Assembly: GCA_904374465.1 (NCBI GenBank)
Contig: CAJFFY010000033.1
Location: 1 to 29,061 of the forward strand
Direction: 5' to 3'
DNA: 29,061 bases
Source: an uncultured Subdoligranulum sp.
GTDB lineage: Bacteria; Bacillota; Clostridia; Oscillospirales; Ruminococcaceae
Shown: piece after piece, positions 17,047-24,922 of the stretch
Layout: each line of letters opens with the position of its first letter
Numbering within the stretch: position 1 is the stretch's first letter
Program-made: the position numbers and the translations under genes
The notes under the pieces: generated by a model
What the model was told of the DNA's origin: nothing
Seen by the model: the letters and a program-made list of their open reading frames with translations, nothing else
Database searches by the model: none

Positions 17047-17976
17047 TCACTTTTTCAGGGCTTCCAGCTGGTTCAGGTCATAGGGGGTGTCCTGATAGAC
17101 ATAATAGTTGAGCCAGTTGGTGTACAGCAGATACCCGTGGGCACGCCAGCGGAACAGCGGGTCCCGGCCGGGATCGTCGTCAGGGTAGTAGTTGCAGGGA
17201 ATGTTGATGGGCTTTCCGGCGGCTACATCCCGTTTGTACTCGGTGTCCAGGGTGTATTTGTCGTATTCGGGATGGCCGATGACAAAGATCTGGCGGCCCG
17301 ATTCGGTGGATAGCAGCATGGGGCCGGCCACGTCGCTTTCGGCCAGAATGCGCAGGTCGGGGCAGGCGTCGATGGCTGCCCGGTCCAGCCCGGCCCAGCG
17401 GCTGTGAGGCGCATAGAAGACCTCATCGAAACCGCGGACCAGCGGGTTGGAAGGCCGCGTCACCCGGTGCTCAAACACACCGAACATCTTTTGGGGCAGA
17501 TGCACCGTGGGAATGCCGAAATGGTAGTACAATCCGGCCAGGGCACCCCAGCAGAGATGGATGGTGGAGTAGACGTTCTTCTTGGTGTAATCCATGATCG
17601 TGCACAGTTCGTCCCAATAGTCCACGTCCTTGTAGTCCACGTCCTCCAGCGGTGCGCCGGTGATGATCATGCCGTCAAACCGTTCGTCCTTGATCTCGTC
17701 GAAGGTCTTGTAAAAGGCCTGCATATGTTCCGGCGAGGTGTGGGTGGCGTCGTGGGTGGCGGTTTTCAGCAGGGTGATCTGCACCTGCAGCGGGCTGTTG
17801 GCCAGCAGGCGGGCCAGCTGGGTCTCGGTGACGATCTTGGTGGGCATCAGGTTGAGAATCAGGATGCGCAGTGGCCGGATGTTCTGGCTCTGCGCGCGCT
17901 CGCGGTGCATGACGAAGACGTTCTCCCGGGAGAGCTCTTCGTAGGCGGGCAGTTCTTTGGGAATAATCAGCGGCAT
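17047..17976 (-). CDS. metA: Homoserine O-acetyltransferase, MetA type
   Basis: This 309-residue glutamine-amidotransferase-like enzyme activates homoserine for methionine synthesis. The nucleophile is Cys142 in HLCWGALAG, with His235 and Glu237 in GHPEYD. Residue 111, which sets the acyl donor in this family, is Glu in TGAPLED. Glu111 enzymes are known to use acetyl-CoA, whereas Gly111 enzymes (E. coli) use succinyl-CoA, so the product should be O-acetylhomoserine. This agrees with the O-acetylhomoserine sulfhydrylase gene just upstream in the same operon, 37 bases away. ATG 17976 follows AAAAGGGAG. Confidence 0.95.
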   Translation of the reverse strand: MPLIIPKELPAYEELSRENVFVMHRERAQSQNIRPLRILILNLMPTKIVTETQLARLLANSPLQVQITLLKTATHDATHTSPEHMQAFYKTFDEIKDERFDGMIITGAPLEDVDYKDVDYWDELCTIMDYTKKNVYSTIHLCWGALAGLYYHFGIPTVHLPQKMFGVFEHRVTRPSNPLVRGFDEVFYAPHSRWAGLDRAAIDACPDLRILAESDVAGPMLLSTESGRQIFVIGHPEYDKYTLDTEYKRDVAAGKPINIPCNYYPDDDPGRDPLFRWRAHGYLLYTNWLNYYVYQDTPYDLNQLEALKK

Positions 17977-18013
17977 AACTTCGCTCCCTTTTCAGACTTC
18001 CTTGGGGCGGTGC

Positions 18014-19300
18014 TCAGATCTGGGCCAGCGCCTGCTCGATGTCGGCAATCAGGTCGCGCTTGTCCTCCAGACCGCAGCTCATACGGACCAGATCGGGCTT
18101 CACACCGGCGGCGATCAGCTGCTCGTCGTTCATCTGGCGATGGGTGGTGCTGGCGGGGTGCAGGCAGCAGGTGCGGGCGTCGGCCACGTGGGTCTCGATG
18201 GCCGCCACCTTCAGGTGGCCCATGAAATTGGCAGCGGCTTCCCGGCCGCCCTTGACACCGAAACTGACCACGCCGCAGGAACCGTTGGGCAGATACTTCT
18301 GGGCCAGGGCGTGGTACTTGTCACCGGGCAGACCGCAGTAATCCACATAGGCAATCTTGGGGTGGGAGGCAAGGAACTCGGCCACTGCCTGGCCGTTCTC
18401 GCAGTGACGGGCCATCCGCACATGCAGGCTCTCCAGACCCAGGTTCAGCATGTAGGCATTCATGGGGCTCTGCACACAGCCCAGGTCACGCATCAGCTGA
18501 GCGGTAGCCTTGGTGATGAAGGCGCCTTCCTTGCCGAAACGCTCGGCGTAGGTGATGCCGTGGTAGCTTTCGTCGGGGGTGGTCAGGCCGGGGAATTTGT
18601 CGGCGTGGGCCATCCAGTCGAACTTGCCGCCATCCACAATGGCACCGCCCACGCAGCCGCCGTGGCCGTCCATGTACTTGGTGGTGGAATGGGTCACGAT
18701 GTCGGCGCCCCAGGACAGGGGACGGCAGTTGATGGGGGTGGCAAAGGTATTGTCCACCACCAGCGGTACGCCATGGCGGTGGGCCGCTGCGGCAAACTTT
18801 TCGATATCCAGCACGGTCAGGGCCGGGTTGGCGATGGTCTCGCCGAAGACCACTTTGGTGGCGGGGGTGAAGGCTGCATCCAGTTCCTCCTCGGTGCAGT
18901 CGGGGGAAACAAAGGTGGCGGTGATGCCCATCTTGGCCATGGTGACGGCGATCAGGTTGAAGGTGCCGCCGTAGATGGAGCTGGAAGCCACGATGTGGTC
19001 CCCGGCGTTGCACAGGTTGAACAGCGCAAAGAAGTTGGCTGCCTGGCCGGAGCTGGTCAGCATGCCGGCGGTGCCGCCCTCCAGCTCGGCGATTTTGGCC
19101 GCCACCGTGTCGCAGGTGGGGTTCTGCAGGCGGGAATAGAAGTAGCCGCTGGCCTCCAGGTCGAACAGCTTGCCCATCTCGTCGGAACTGTCATACTTGA
19201 ACGTGGTGCTCTGCACAATGGGAATCTGGCGCGGTTCGCCGTTTCCCGGGTGATATCCGCCCTGCACACACAGGGTGTTGATGGAATACTTCTCGCTCAT
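18014..19300 (-). CDS. metY: O-acetylhomoserine sulfhydrylase
   Basis: This 428-residue PLP enzyme of the Cys/Met metabolism family converts O-acetylhomoserine and sulfide to homocysteine. The Schiff-base lysine is K208 in THSTTKYMDGHGG, and the pyridine-N Asp is D183 in VVDNTFATP. YSRLQNPT at 55-62 contributes phosphate and active-site residues. ATG 19300 (MSEKYSINT) has AAAAGGAGC. The longer in-frame extension upstream crosses the promoter. It heads the metY-metA-glycosyltransferase operon. No SAM or T-box leader is visible in the short 5' region. Confidence 0.94.
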   Translation of the reverse strand: MSEKYSINTLCVQGGYHPGNGEPRQIPIVQSTTFKYDSSDEMGKLFDLEASGYFYSRLQNPTCDTVAAKIAELEGGTAGMLTSSGQAANFFALFNLCNAGDHIVASSSIYGGTFNLIAVTMAKMGITATFVSPDCTEEELDAAFTPATKVVFGETIANPALTVLDIEKFAAAAHRHGVPLVVDNTFATPINCRPLSWGADIVTHSTTKYMDGHGGCVGGAIVDGGKFDWMAHADKFPGLTTPDESYHGITYAERFGKEGAFITKATAQLMRDLGCVQSPMNAYMLNLGLESLHVRMARHCENGQAVAEFLASHPKIAYVDYCGLPGDKYHALAQKYLPNGSCGVVSFGVKGGREAAANFMGHLKVAAIETHVADARTCCLHPASTTHRQMNDEQLIAAGVKPDLVRMSCGLEDKRDLIADIEQALAQI

Positions 19301-19364
19301 ACTTTTCCGCTCCTTTTGCATATAGGGCGTCCGGCCCCATATGGATTTTACAAGAATTATTTCT

Positions 19365-19393
19365 ATTGTAAGGTCTTGCCGCCCCAAAATCAA
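19365..19393 (-). promoter_or_regulatory. metY promoter
   Basis: TTGATT (19388-19393) and TACAAT (19365-19370) are 17 bases apart on the minus strand. The start would fall near 19358, leaving a leader under 60 bases, too short for a SAM riboswitch. Confidence 0.65.
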
Positions 19394-19467
19394 GAGGCAA
19401 ACCCCTGCCCGCAAGGCAGAAAATCCCAATCTGAGGCAAAACAGGTATGGAAATCCGGGCGGGGGTG

Positions 19468-19476
19468 TGTTATAAT
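19468..19476 (+). promoter_or_regulatory. Extended -10 promoter of purA
   Basis: TATAAT at 19471-19476 is preceded by TGT, giving a consensus extended -10. No good -35 lies at 17 bases. The roughly 70-base leader shows no aptamer or attenuator like the one at purE. The purA and metY promoters are divergent and about 80 bp apart. Confidence 0.6.
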
Positions 19477-19551
19477 ACAAAACGGCAGCGGATCCCGGGA
19501 AGTCCGGAAAAGGCTGAAATGCCCAATGATTCTGCAAAAGAGGTAAAAACT

Positions 19552-20844
19552 ATGCTTACTGCAATCACCGGTATCAACTGGGGCGACGAAGGCAAAGGCC
19601 GTATGGTGGACCTGCTCAGCCAGGACTACGACATCGTTGCGCGCTATCAGGGCGGCGACAACGCCGGCCACACCGTCAAGAACGAGCGGGGCAAGTTCAT
19701 CCTGAACCTGATCCCCTCCGGCATTCTGCGTCCCGAGGTCGTCTGTGTCATGGGCGGCGGTATGGTCATTGACCCCGAGCATCTCGAAAAAGAGATTGCC
19801 TCCCTCACCGAGAAGGGCGTCCAGATCAGCCCGGCCAACCTGAAGATCTCCGACCGCGCCACCATTACCATGCCGTTCCATGTGGCCCAGGATGGCCTCG
19901 AGGAGGAGCGTCTGTCCAAGACCGGCGCTCAGTTCGGCTCCACCAAACGTGGCATCGCCTACACCTACGGCGATAAATATATGAAGAAGACCCTGCGCAT
20001 GGGTGACCTGTGCCATATGGATGAGGGCGTCAAGAAGCGCCTGTCCACCATTGTGGAGTCCAAAAACCTGACCATGGTGAACATCTACGGCCAGAAACCG
20101 GTCAGCGTGGATGAGATGTGGGCCTGGTGCGAGCATTACGCCAAGGTCTTCGCCCCCTACATCTGCGATGTGGGCCAGTACCTGGCCGAGGCGGACGAGG
20201 CCGGCAAGAAGATCATGTTCGAGGCCCAGCTGGGCGCGCTGCGTGATATCGACTTCGGCATCTATCCCTACACGTCTTCCTCCAACACCATCGGTGCCTA
20301 CGCGCCCATCGGTGCCGGAATCCCGGGCCACAAGCTCAACCTTTCCATCGGCATCATGAAGGCCTACTCCTCCTGCGTGGGCGAGGGCCCCTTCACCACC
20401 GAGCTGGCCATGACCGAGGAGGAGAAGGACGTCCTGCGTGAGCATGGCCATGAGTATGGTGCGGCCACCGGCCGTCCCCGCCGCGTAGGTCCCTTTGACG
20501 CGGTGGCCAGCCGCTACGGTGTCCAGTGCCAGGGCTGCGATGAACTGGCCCTGACCCTGCTGGATGTGCTGGACTACATGGAGGAAGTGCCCATCGTCAC
20601 CCAGTACCGTCTGTCGGACGGCAGCCTGACCACCCGGTTCCCCATGGGCAAGACGCTGGATGATGCCCAGCCCGTGGTGGAGAAGATGCCCGGCTGGCAC
20701 TGCGACATCACCGCTGTGCGCAAGTTCGAGGATCTGCCCGTCCAGGCACAGAACTATGTCAAGCGCCTGGAAGAACTGGTGGGCTGCAAGATCAAGTACA
20801 TCTCGGTCGGCCCCGAGCGTGACGCCTGCATCGTGCGCGACTAA
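19552..20844 (+). CDS. purA: Adenylosuccinate synthetase
   Basis: This 430-residue GTP-dependent enzyme joins aspartate to IMP; PurB then finishes AMP. The N-terminal NWGDEGKGRMVDLLS loop, YQGGDNAGHTVK, the STKRGIAYTYGDK segment, TSSSNTIGA and the C-terminal ATGRPRRVGPFD are recognisable. The IMP-site segment and the RPRRVGPFD segment differ from the usual TGRGIGPAY and RPRR-GW forms, so it belongs to a divergent clade. ATG 19552 follows AAAGAGG. It is a single gene with its own promoter and terminator, outside the main purine operon. Confidence 0.95.
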   Translation: MLTAITGINWGDEGKGRMVDLLSQDYDIVARYQGGDNAGHTVKNERGKFILNLIPSGILRPEVVCVMGGGMVIDPEHLEKEIASLTEKGVQISPANLKISDRATITMPFHVAQDGLEEERLSKTGAQFGSTKRGIAYTYGDKYMKKTLRMGDLCHMDEGVKKRLSTIVESKNLTMVNIYGQKPVSVDEMWAWCEHYAKVFAPYICDVGQYLAEADEAGKKIMFEAQLGALRDIDFGIYPYTSSSNTIGAYAPIGAGIPGHKLNLSIGIMKAYSSCVGEGPFTTELAMTEEEKDVLREHGHEYGAATGRPRRVGPFDAVASRYGVQCQGCDELALTLLDVLDYMEEVPIVTQYRLSDGSLTTRFPMGKTLDDAQPVVEKMPGWHCDITAVRKFEDLPVQAQNYVKRLEELVGCKIKYISVGPERDACIVRD

Positions 20845-20871
20845 AACCAAACAAATCTGAAGAATCCAAAC

Positions 20872-20900
20872 AACGGCGGACTTTCGGAGTCCGCCGTTTT
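20872..20900 (+). terminator. purA terminator
   Basis: An 11-bp perfect stem (20872-20882 with 20888-20898) with a TTCGG loop is followed by TTTTC, 28 bases after the purA stop. Confidence 0.9.
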
Positions 20901-20920
20901 CTGAAAGGGGGGCGAACGGG

Positions 20921-22123
20921 TTGGTCGATCTGCTGATTCGCGTTTTCATCAAAGATCACGACAATACTGCCAACCGTGCGGTGCGTACCGCCTACGGCAA
21001 TCTGGCGTGCATTGTCAGCGTCGTCTGCAACCTGTTGCTTTTTGCGGGAAAAACCGCCGTCGGCTCGCTGGCCGGCAGCGTTTCCATTATGGCCGACGGT
21101 ATGAATAACCTGTCGGATGCCAGCTCCAACATCGTCAGCCTGGTGGGCTTCAAACTGGGGTCCCGTCCGGCGGACTCGGAGCATCCTTACGGCCATGCCC
21201 GGTACGAGTATCTGGCCGGGCTGGCGGTTTCGGTCATGATCCTCGTCATCGGGGTGGAACTGCTCAAGGAGAGCTTCGGCAAGGTATTGCATCCCACCGA
21301 AGTACAGTTCGGCTGGCTGACGGTAGCCGTACTGATTGCTTCCATCCTGGTCAAACTGTGGATGAGCGTGCTCAACCGGAAAATCGGTCGCATCATCCAG
21401 TCGGAGACCCTGATGGCCACGGCTGCCGATGCCCGCAACGATGTGATCACCACCGCCACGGTGCTGGTGGCCTCGGTGCTGACCTGGCTGACCCGGTTTG
21501 ACCGTCTGGACGGCATCATGGGCCTGGGCGTGGCGGCCTTCATTCTGTACAGCGGTATCCAGTTGGTGCGGGATACCATCGACCCGATCCTGGGCGCCGC
21601 ACCGGACCCGGAACTGGTGGAACATATCGAGAAAAAGGCGCTGGGCTACCCCGGCGTGCTGGGCATCCATGACCTGATGATCCACGATTACGGCCCGGGC
21701 AACCGGCTGGTGAGTTTTCACATCGAGATGGACGCCAAAGGGGATGTCATGCAGAGCCACGACGTCATTGACAGCATCGAGAAGGACCTGCTGGTGCAGG
21801 ACGGAATGATTGCCACCATCCATTATGACCCCATTGTCACCGGCAATGCCCATGTGGAGGAGATCCGCAGCTTTTTGCAGCAGCAGGTGGCCCAGCTGGA
21901 ACCCAAGGCCAACCTGCATGACCTGCGCATCGTGCCGGGGCCTTCCCATACCAATGTGATCTTTGACTGCGCCGTCCCGGCGGAATACCTGACCGACAAG
22001 CAGCGCCGCGGTGCCAAGCTGGTCACCGCCCTGCGCACGGCGGTCCAGCAGAAATGGCCGGACCATTTCTGTGTCATCAAACTGGAACCCGAGTACGCAC
22101 CTTCCGTACACCTGGAAAATTAA
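20921..22123 (+). CDS. CDF family metal exporter, probably Mn-type
   Basis: The 400-residue cation diffusion facilitator has about five or six membrane helices in the first 210 residues and a long cytosolic C-terminal part with the ferredoxin-like dimer domain (around 210-290) plus an extra 100 residues. Transport-site pairs are N62/D66 in ADGMNNLSD and D170/D174 in AADARNDV, with HPYGHARYEY between them. Asn-Asp with Asp-Asp is the pattern I associate with manganese exporters such as MntE; Zn or Fe cannot be excluded. The start is TTG 20921 after AAAGGGGGG, because no in-frame ATG or GTG precedes the first helix. It is followed closely by malic enzyme, whose activity needs Mn or Mg. Confidence 0.88.
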   Translation: MVDLLIRVFIKDHDNTANRAVRTAYGNLACIVSVVCNLLLFAGKTAVGSLAGSVSIMADGMNNLSDASSNIVSLVGFKLGSRPADSEHPYGHARYEYLAGLAVSVMILVIGVELLKESFGKVLHPTEVQFGWLTVAVLIASILVKLWMSVLNRKIGRIIQSETLMATAADARNDVITTATVLVASVLTWLTRFDRLDGIMGLGVAAFILYSGIQLVRDTIDPILGAAPDPELVEHIEKKALGYPGVLGIHDLMIHDYGPGNRLVSFHIEMDAKGDVMQSHDVIDSIEKDLLVQDGMIATIHYDPIVTGNAHVEEIRSFLQQQVAQLEPKANLHDLRIVPGPSHTNVIFDCAVPAEYLTDKQRRGAKLVTALRTAVQQKWPDHFCVIKLEPEYAPSVHLEN

Positions 22124-22139
22124 AGAAAGAGGAAAAACT

Positions 22140-23315
22140 ATGGACTACAATCAAGCTGCTCTTGAACTGCATGCCAAAGGCCCCGGTAAACTGACGGTGC
22201 AGAGCCTGGTGCCCTGCAAGGACAAGGATGCCCTGTCCACGGCCTACACGCCGGGCGTGGCCGAGCCCTGCCGCAAGATCGTGGCCAATCCCGACGACGT
22301 CTACACCTACACCCTCAAGGGCCGCACGGTGGCGGTGGTAACCAACGGTACCGCCGTGCTGGGCCTGGGCAACATCGGCCCCGAGGCAGGCCTGCCGGTC
22401 ATGGAAGGAAAGTGCGTTCTCTTCAAGGAGTTCGGCGGTGTGGATGCATTCCCCATCTGCCTGAACGCCAAGACGAAGGAGGAGGTCATTGCCGCCGTCA
22501 AGGCCATTGCGCCCACCTTCGGCGGTATCAACCTGGAGGATATCCGCAGCCCCGAATGCTTCGAGATCGAGGCAGAACTGGAACGGGATCTGGACATTCC
22601 GGTATTCCACGATGACCAGCACGGCACAGCCATCATCGTGCTGGCCGGTGTGCTCAATGCCCTCAAGGTGGTGGGCAAGCGCATCGAGGATGTGCACATC
22701 GTCCAGAACGGTCCCGGCGCCGCCGGAACGGCCATCATCCATATGCTGCAGGTGGCGGGTGCCAAACACATCATCGCGGTGGATGAACACGGCATTCTGG
22801 TGCCGGGCCGTCCCCAGGGACTGGCCGGTCACAAGGCGAAACTCGCAGAGGAGACCAACCCCGAAAAATTGAGCGGCGGTCTGGCAGAAGCCATTCGCGG
22901 CGCCGACGTGTTTATCGGTACCTCCATCGCGGGCGCGTTGACGCCGGAACTGGCCGCCACCATGGCCCCGGACGCCATTGTGTTTGCCATGGCCAACCCC
23001 ACGCCGGAAATCATGCCCGACGCCGCCAAGGCAGCGGGTATCCGGGTCATTGGCACCGGCCGGTCGGATTTCCCCAACCAGGTCAACAACGTGCTGGCCT
23101 TCCCGGGTATCTTCAAGGGCGCCCTGTCGGTGCGTGCCCGGGACATCAACCCGGCCATGAAGATGGCGGCCGCCCAGGCCATTGCCGGACTGATCCCCGA
23201 CGAGGAACTGAACGAGGAAAACATCCTGCCCAAGGCTTTTGATCCCCGTGTACCCGAAGCGGTGGCGGCGGCGGTAGCCCAGGCAGCCCGGGAAAGTGGA
23301 GTGGCGCGCGTATGA
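22140..23315 (+). CDS. NAD(P)-dependent malic enzyme
   Basis: This 391-residue enzyme decarboxylates malate to pyruvate. YTPGVAEPC near residue 37, TNGTAVLGLGNIGP, the metal-binding FHDDQHGTA and the Rossmann motif GPGAAGTA are present, and MANPTPEI and TGRSDFPNQVNN follow. Length fits the short bacterial form without a phosphotransacetylase tail. ATG 22140 has AAAGAGG and lies 16 bases after the CDF stop. The stop overlaps the start of the fumarase alpha gene (ATGA). Together with fumarase it links fumarate to pyruvate. Confidence 0.95.
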   Translation: MDYNQAALELHAKGPGKLTVQSLVPCKDKDALSTAYTPGVAEPCRKIVANPDDVYTYTLKGRTVAVVTNGTAVLGLGNIGPEAGLPVMEGKCVLFKEFGGVDAFPICLNAKTKEEVIAAVKAIAPTFGGINLEDIRSPECFEIEAELERDLDIPVFHDDQHGTAIIVLAGVLNALKVVGKRIEDVHIVQNGPGAAGTAIIHMLQVAGAKHIIAVDEHGILVPGRPQGLAGHKAKLAEETNPEKLSGGLAEAIRGADVFIGTSIAGALTPELAATMAPDAIVFAMANPTPEIMPDAAKAAGIRVIGTGRSDFPNQVNNVLAFPGIFKGALSVRARDINPAMKMAAAQAIAGLIPDEELNEENILPKAFDPRVPEAVAAAVAQAARESGVARV

Positions 23316-24160
23316 ATACCATCCGGGAACTGAGCGCCGACGTCATCCGCGACGCCGTGGAGGCGCTCTGCATTGAAGCCAATACCACACTGCCCGCCGA
23401 TGTGAAGACGGCGCTGGATCGGGCGCAGGCAGCGGAGCCCTGGCCGCTGGCCAAGCAGACGCTGGAACTTTTGCAGCAGAATCTCTGTGTGGCGGCTCAC
23501 CAGGAACTGCCCATCTGCCAGGACACCGGCATGGCCTGTGTGTTTCTGGAACTGGGTCAGGATGTGCACATCGACGGCGACCTGAATGCCGCCGTCGATG
23601 AGGGCGTGCGCCGCGGCTACGAAAAAGCCTACCTGCGCAAATCCATCACGGCAGACCCGCTGCAGCGGGTCAACACCGGGGACAATACGCCGGCATTCCT
23701 GACGGTGCATCTGGTACCCGGGACGGGCTGCAAGGTTACGGTGGCACCCAAGGGCGCCGGCAGTGAGAATATGAGCCGTCTGGCCATGCTCAAACCTGCC
23801 GACGGTGTGCAGGGTGTCAAGGACTTTGTGCTGGATACCGTGCGGCAGGCGGGCGCCAATCCCTGTCCGCCCATCGTGTTGGGCATCGGCATCGGCGGCA
23901 GCTTCGACCACTGTGCCGCCCTGGCCAAAAAGGCACTGCTGCGCCCGCTGGATCAGCCCAACGCCGACCCCTACTACGCGGCACTGGAAAAGGAACTGCT
24001 GGATGCCATCAATGCCACCGGTTTCGGGCCCCAGGGATTTGGCGGTGCCACCACCTGCCTGGGGGTCTCCATTGAGCAGCGTCCCACCCATGTGGCCTGT
24101 CTGCCGGTGGCCGTCAACATGAGCTGCCATGTGACCCGCCGTGCCAGCCGGGAGGTGTGA
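23312..24160 (+). CDS. Class I fumarase, alpha subunit
   Basis: The 282-residue product is the Fe-S half of a two-subunit class I fumarate hydratase (FumA N-terminal/TtdA family). C69 in PICQDTG, C185 in NPCPPIVLG and C272 in MSCHVTRR are the likely [4Fe-4S] ligands. GIGIGGSFDHCA and GATTCLGV are also conserved. The start overlaps malic enzyme by four bases. The beta subunit is not directly next: a 65-codon ORF intervenes. L-tartrate dehydratase is the paralogous alternative, but the malic enzyme neighbour favours fumarase. Confidence 0.93.
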   Translation: MNTIRELSADVIRDAVEALCIEANTTLPADVKTALDRAQAAEPWPLAKQTLELLQQNLCVAAHQELPICQDTGMACVFLELGQDVHIDGDLNAAVDEGVRRGYEKAYLRKSITADPLQRVNTGDNTPAFLTVHLVPGTGCKVTVAPKGAGSENMSRLAMLKPADGVQGVKDFVLDTVRQAGANPCPPIVLGIGIGGSFDHCAALAKKALLRPLDQPNADPYYAALEKELLDAINATGFGPQGFGGATTCLGVSIEQRPTHVACLPVAVNMSCHVTRRASREV

Positions 24161-24163
24161 ACC

Positions 24164-24361
24164 GTGACCAAACGAACAATCGACATCCCTTTGGACGGGG
24201 TGGGGGAGAACAACCGTCCTTCCCGCCGCACCATCGACATCCCGCTGGATGGCGGCAAAGGGGCAGACGGCATCAACGATAAAGAATATGAGTTTGTGAA
24301 CCGTCATCACGAAGAATACAAGGAACTGCGCCGCCGCGCACGGGAACAGGGAGGCTATTGA
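24164..24361 (+). CDS. 65-residue protein with duplicated RTIDIPLDG motif
   Basis: GTG 24164 follows GGGAGGTG, and the stop TGA overlaps the ATG of the fumarase beta gene by one base, so translation is coupled. The very polar product has RTIDIPLDG at residues 4-12 and again at 22-30, then an acidic/basic helix-like tail (EYEFVNRHHEEYKELRRRAREQ). The two motif copies are identical in protein but differ at six of nine codons, all synonymously, which argues for selection on the peptide. I recognise no family. Its position between two subunits of an oxygen-labile Fe-S enzyme suggests an assembly, stability or regulatory partner. That role is inference only. Confidence 0.8.
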   Translation: MTKRTIDIPLDGVGENNRPSRRTIDIPLDGGKGADGINDKEYEFVNRHHEEYKELRRRAREQGGY

Positions 24362-24918
24362 TGCAGTACGTTTTACAGACCCCGCTTCAGAAATCTGACC
24401 TGGCACCGCTGCGCGCGGGGGACACGGTGCTGCTTTCCGGTGTGGTGTACACCGCCCGGGATGCGGCCCATGCCCGCATGATGGAACTGCTGGATGCCGG
24501 CAAAGAACTGCCGTTTCCCATCGAGGGGGCGGCCATCTATTATGTGGGCCCCACGCCGGAACGCCCCGGCTGCGCCATCGGTGCGGCAGGGCCCACCACG
24601 TCCGGGCGTATGGATGCCTACACGCCGCGCCTGCTGGATCTGGGCCTGGCCTGCATGATCGGCAAAGGCAAGCGAAACCAGGCCGTCAAGGACTCGGTGG
24701 TGAAGAACGGAGCGGTTTATCTGGCGGCCATCGGCGGTGCCGGTGCCCTGATGGCCCGCAGCGTGGAAAGCTGCGAGATCATTGCCTGGCCGGATCTGGG
24801 CTGCGAGGCGGTACGCCGCCTGGTGGTGAAGGACTTCCCGCTGACGGTGCTGCTGGACCCCCAGGGCGGCGATCTCTATGAGAGCGGCCCGGCGGCCTAT
24901 CTGGCCTCTTTGCGGTAA
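24361..24918 (+). CDS. Class I fumarase, beta subunit
   Basis: The 185-residue product is the C-terminal (FumA C-terminal/TtdB) half of class I fumarase. It shows the swivelling domain start GDTVLLSGVVYTARDAAH, YYVGPTPERPG, the substrate-contact GAAGPTTSGRMD and the IGKGKRN segment. ATG 24361 overlaps the small gene's stop. TTG three bases earlier is possible but unnecessary. It should pair with the alpha subunit to hydrate fumarate to malate. Confidence 0.93.
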   Translation: MQYVLQTPLQKSDLAPLRAGDTVLLSGVVYTARDAAHARMMELLDAGKELPFPIEGAAIYYVGPTPERPGCAIGAAGPTTSGRMDAYTPRLLDLGLACMIGKGKRNQAVKDSVVKNGAVYLAAIGGAGALMARSVESCEIIAWPDLGCEAVRRLVVKDFPLTVLLDPQGGDLYESGPAAYLASLR

Positions 24919-24922
24919 TCCC

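Noticed and set aside
14554..17313. A 919-codon plus-strand frame across fhs, its riboswitch and the glycosyltransferase
   Set aside because: It crosses a riboswitch, terminator and promoter and two well-supported minus-strand genes. No start signal was found, so it is a composition artefact.
19301..19364. SAM riboswitch or T-box upstream of metY
   Set aside because: The leader from the assigned promoter is under 60 bases and shows none of the conserved motifs.
19390..20952. A 520-codon minus-strand frame opposite purA
   Set aside because: purA motifs fix the coding strand, and the antisense product is low-complexity His/Gly/Leu-rich.
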